Shown here piece by piece: positions 61,491 through 64,000 of a stretch of DNA of 64,000 nucleotides. The stretch covers positions 1 through 64,000 of the forward strand of contig NKIR01000005.1 of assembly GCA_002255985.1 (NCBI GenBank), read 5' to 3'. The translations under genes were made by a program, and so were the position numbers. Position 1 is the stretch's first letter, and every line of letters starts with the position of its first letter. The stretch comes from Sphingomonadaceae bacterium PASS1. Its GTDB lineage: Bacteria; Pseudomonadota; Alphaproteobacteria; Sphingomonadales; Sphingomonadaceae. Below the pieces are notes generated by a model. It did no database searches, had not been told where the DNA came from, and was given only the letters and a program-made list of their open reading frames with translations.

Positions 61491-62623
61491 GCGGTTCGGA
61501 AGTTGTCATCGTCGGCGGCGGCGTTACGGGCCTGAGTGCGGGCTGGTGGCTCGCGCGTTCGGGGGTCAAGGTCACAGTACTCGACAAGTTCATCGTAGGT
61601 TGGGAAGCCTCCGGACGTAACGGCGGCGGTGCATCGCATTATGCGAGCCCGTTGTTTGACGAAGAGCAGCGCCTTTGGCCGCAAATGGACGAATTGCTTG
61701 GCTATCCGACTGAGCACCAGAAAGGCCGCATCTTGATTGCGATGACCGAACGGCAGTGGGAACAATATCGTTTCATTGCCGAACGTCACACGCGGCTTAA
61801 CCATCCGGTGGAATTGCTGGACGTTAAGCAGGTGCAAGAGGCTGTACCATTGGCAGGCGACAATAGCTTTGGCGGTGTGCATTATAAATTTGGTGGACAC
61901 GCAAACCCGCAGCGCAGTGTGCAGGCTTATGCCTGGGCTCTGCAGGATCTGGGCGGCAAAATCGTTCAGCACAGCCCGGTAACCGGTTTCGAAACCGCTG
62001 GTGGCAAGGTGACGGCCGTGAAGACTGCGAACGCCACTTATGGCTGTGACGCCGTCGTGGTGGCGGCAGGACCGCAGATCCCGCAATTGATGGCACAGCT
62101 TGGCGTCAACGTGCCATTGGCAGCCGCCCGCGCGGAAATGATCATTACTGAACCTGCGCCAATGATGCCGCTTGGCGGCGTTGACGGCCATAAAATCTAT
62201 GGCCGCCAAACGCTGCGCGGAAACCTCGCTTATGGCGGTGGCCCGCATGAATGGCTTGATGTGGACGCAACCGGCCCGGCCGCGCGTCCTTCAACGCCGT
62301 TGGCCCGCAACCTTGCGAAACGACTGGCAGAACTTTTGCCCAAGGCGGCGCATTTGAATGTCATCCGCAGCTGGGCTGGCATCATCGAAAACTCGCCAGA
62401 TGGCCGTCCAATCATCGACCGCCTCACCAGCCCGGACAATGTCGTGGTCGCGTCGATGTCGAGCGTCGGCTTCGGCCTATCGCCAGCGTCGGGTCACGCG
62501 ATCCGTGATTTGGTGATCGACGGGAAATGCTCATTTGCCGATATCGATATCCTTAAACTATCGCGTTTCGACAATCTTGAGTCCGATTGGCGCGAAAAGC
62601 GCGGATGGATGCCGATTTCATGA
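61487..62623 (+). CDS. FAD-dependent amine oxidoreductase, OoxB/HcnC/DadA-like
   Basis: A 378-residue DAO-family flavoprotein. The FAD motif is VVIVGGGVTGLSAGWWLA, with GRNGGGASHYA at the loop that follows and RSWAGIIENSPDGRPIIDR near the end. It pairs with the OoxA-like gene before it, as in opine oxidase and Hcn complexes, and would oxidise a C-N bond of an amino-acid derivative. It resembles SoxB, the gene after it, but is shorter and lacks the covalent-flavin histidine block. Overlap with soxB is four bases. Confidence 0.85.
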   Translation: MSGSEVVIVGGGVTGLSAGWWLARSGVKVTVLDKFIVGWEASGRNGGGASHYASPLFDEEQRLWPQMDELLGYPTEHQKGRILIAMTERQWEQYRFIAERHTRLNHPVELLDVKQVQEAVPLAGDNSFGGVHYKFGGHANPQRSVQAYAWALQDLGGKIVQHSPVTGFETAGGKVTAVKTANATYGCDAVVVAAGPQIPQLMAQLGVNVPLAAARAEMIITEPAPMMPLGGVDGHKIYGRQTLRGNLAYGGGPHEWLDVDATGPAARPSTPLARNLAKRLAELLPKAAHLNVIRSWAGIIENSPDGRPIIDRLTSPDNVVVASMSSVGFGLSPASGHAIRDLVIDGKCSFADIDILKLSRFDNLESDWREKRGWMPIS

Positions 62624-63876
62624 GCCAATATTCGGCTTTCGGATTGCTGCGTGGTGCTTTGAACGGGCAGAAGCATTGGCAACCTGCGTGGCGCGATCCG
62701 GAGCCTAAATCGCATTATGATATCATCATCATCGGCGGCGGCGGGCACGGGCTGGCGACGGCTTATTACCTTGCCAAGGTCCACGGCCTGAAAAATATCG
62801 CGGTTCTGGAAAAGGGCTGGATAGGCGGTGGCAACACCGGGCGTAACACGACGATTGTTCGGTCAAACTACCGGCTAAAGCCATTGCACGACCTGTTCGA
62901 ATTCGGCCTGAAAATGTGGGAGCATTTAAGCGACGAGTTGAATTACAATGTCATGTTCTCCCCGCGCGGAGCAATGTTTCTGGGTCACAGCGACGCTGAT
63001 ATGACCAAGCTTGCCGAACGCGGCGACGCGATGCGGTGCGACGGGATCGATGTCGATTTAATGACCCGCGACGAAGTGCAAAAGCTGGAACCGTTGCTCG
63101 ACATGTCACGCAGTGCGCGCTTCCCGATTGAGGGCGGCTTGATCCAGCGGCGCGGCGGTACTGCCCGCCATGATGCCGTCGCCTGGGGCTATGCGCGCGG
63201 CGCAGACAGCCTTGGCGTTGACATCATCCAGAAATGCGAAGTCACAGGCTTTGTCCGTGACGGCGATGCGGTGGTCGGCGTGGAAACCACGCGCGGGCGG
63301 ATCAATGCCGGTCGCGTCGGCATTTGCGTTGCAGGCCATAGCGGCTATGTCGCAGGGCTTGCGGGTCTCAAGCTGCCCGTGGAATCGCAAACGTTGCAGG
63401 CGATGGTGACCGAAGGCGTCAAGCCAATGATAAACAGCGTGATCATGTCGCAATCCCTGCATTGCTATATCAGCCAGTCAGACAAGGGCGGCATCGTCTT
63501 TGGCGGTGACCCTGATAACTGGCCAAGCTATGCCCAACGCGGCAATCCGATGGTTATGGAGCGTGCTGTCGCACAGGGCCTGGCGCTCGTCCCGGCGCTA
63601 TCACGTCTGCGCATGGTGCGGACATGGTCTGGTGTGACCGATATGAGCTTTGACGGTGCGCCGATCATTGGCGAAACGCCCGTGAAGAACCTCTTTCTCA
63701 ATGGCGGTTGGTGCTATGGCGGGTTCAAGGCGACACCGGCGTCGGGTTGGACATATGCGCACACACTCGCAACCGGCAAACCACATGCCCTGAATGCGCC
63801 ATTCGCGCTCGACCGTTTCGAACGCGGCGCGACAATCGATGAAACAGGGAGCGGCCCAATGCCGAACAGTCGCTAA
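62620..63876 (+). CDS. soxB: Sarcosine oxidase, beta subunit
   Basis: A 418-residue DAO-family subunit. IIIIGGGGHGLATAYYLAK is the FAD motif. GLIQRRGGTARHDAVAWGYA contains His184, the candidate site of covalent FMN attachment in heterotetrameric sarcosine oxidase. GGWCYGGFKATPASG near the C-terminus is a SoxB hallmark. The heterotetramer (SoxBDAG) oxidises sarcosine to glycine, giving methylene-THF or formaldehyde. I start at the ATG that overlaps the previous stop (ATGA). The longer frame belongs to the preceding gene's end. Confidence 0.93.
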   Translation: MSQYSAFGLLRGALNGQKHWQPAWRDPEPKSHYDIIIIGGGGHGLATAYYLAKVHGLKNIAVLEKGWIGGGNTGRNTTIVRSNYRLKPLHDLFEFGLKMWEHLSDELNYNVMFSPRGAMFLGHSDADMTKLAERGDAMRCDGIDVDLMTRDEVQKLEPLLDMSRSARFPIEGGLIQRRGGTARHDAVAWGYARGADSLGVDIIQKCEVTGFVRDGDAVVGVETTRGRINAGRVGICVAGHSGYVAGLAGLKLPVESQTLQAMVTEGVKPMINSVIMSQSLHCYISQSDKGGIVFGGDPDNWPSYAQRGNPMVMERAVAQGLALVPALSRLRMVRTWSGVTDMSFDGAPIIGETPVKNLFLNGGWCYGGFKATPASGWTYAHTLATGKPHALNAPFALDRFERGATIDETGSGPMPNSR

Positions 63877-64000
63877 TGATGCAGTTCACCTGTCCCCATT
63901 GCGGCCCGCGCGATCAGGCGGAGTTTATATACGAACGCACCGCAGACGCGGTAGTGTCGCTTGATGCTGCACCAGAAGAAGCGATGAAATCGCTCTTCAC
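63876..64000 (+). CDS. soxD: Sarcosine oxidase, delta subunit (cut by window edge)
   Basis: Only the first 41 codons are present. The sequence MMQFTCPHCGPRDQAEF contains the CPHCGPR zinc-binding start of SoxD, a small structural subunit that binds one zinc. Its ATG shares one base with the soxB stop. The soxA and soxG genes should follow beyond the window if the operon is standard. Confidence 0.88.
   Translation, partial: MMQFTCPHCGPRDQAEFIYERTADAVVSLDAAPEEAMKSLF

Noticed and set aside
1-64000. CRISPR arrays, toxin-antitoxin pairs, restriction systems or biosynthetic clusters
   Set aside because: No regular repeat-spacer pattern or hallmark genes were found on either strand.

Overview
The window looks like chromosomal DNA of a Sphingomonadales alphaproteobacterium (Sphingopyxis/Sphingorhabdus-like). 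I infer this from moderate GC content, poor Shine-Dalgarno signals, many overlapping start/stop codons, a MJ0042 zinc-ribbon gene next to ftsEX, the ydcF-plsC-tyrA-hisC-metX-metW order, and a large TonB receptor beside a TPR-sulfotransferase. The taxonomic call rests on gene content alone.

Layout. 1-0.7 kb: remnants of an IS630 and an IS481 transposase. 0.8-9.1 kb: housekeeping genes (tRNA-Thr, zinc-ribbon protein, ftsEX, ydcF, plsC, tyrA, hisC, metX, metW, a small membrane protein). 9.16-18.05 kb: an accessory region integrated at the 3' end of tRNA-Leu(GAG). It holds a P4-type integrase, an excisionase-like HTH protein, a four-gene overlapping operon that includes a PC4-type ssDNA-binding protein, a putative HUH replication protein, an S9 peptidase, iteron-like repeats, a right-hand copy of the att core, and at least two decayed copies of the rep gene. 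18.06-25.6 kb: a bifunctional beta-oxidation protein, an AceE-like thiamine enzyme, an amino-acid permease and an omega-amino-acid aminotransferase.

25.6-64 kb: most of this stretch suggests catabolism of N-methylated compounds (glycine betaine, dimethylglycine, sarcosine) and oxidation of the released one-carbon units. One minus-strand operon has two FAD/GcvT dehydrogenases (DMGDH/SARDH type), a Rieske oxygenase and a zinc-type dehydrogenase. A second minus-strand operon runs TonB receptor, TPR-sulfotransferase, MFS transporter, aldehyde dehydrogenase, enolase-superfamily dehydratase, GMC oxidase and a GcvA-like LysR regulator. A plus-strand block has purU, glutathione-dependent formaldehyde dehydrogenase, and a complete NAD-dependent formate dehydrogenase set (fdsG, fdsB, fdsA, fdsD, fdhD, mobA) with a homocysteine methyltransferase inside it. 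A last plus-strand operon has a GbcA-like Rieske oxygenase, a PLP enzyme, two OoxA/OoxB-like flavoproteins and the start of sarcosine oxidase (soxB, soxD).

Inferred flow: betaine is demethylated by a Rieske oxygenase or a homocysteine methyltransferase, dimethylglycine and sarcosine are oxidised by the FAD/GcvT enzymes and sarcosine oxidase, and formaldehyde or methylene-THF is converted to formate (FrmA, PurU) and then CO2 plus NADH (Fds). The two most notable observations are the tRNA-Leu element with its paired arm-like repeats, iterons and decayed siblings, and a shared 16-base motif (AYTGGTWAAWWAAATT) upstream of the two minus-strand operons and of the LysR gene, which suggests one regulon.
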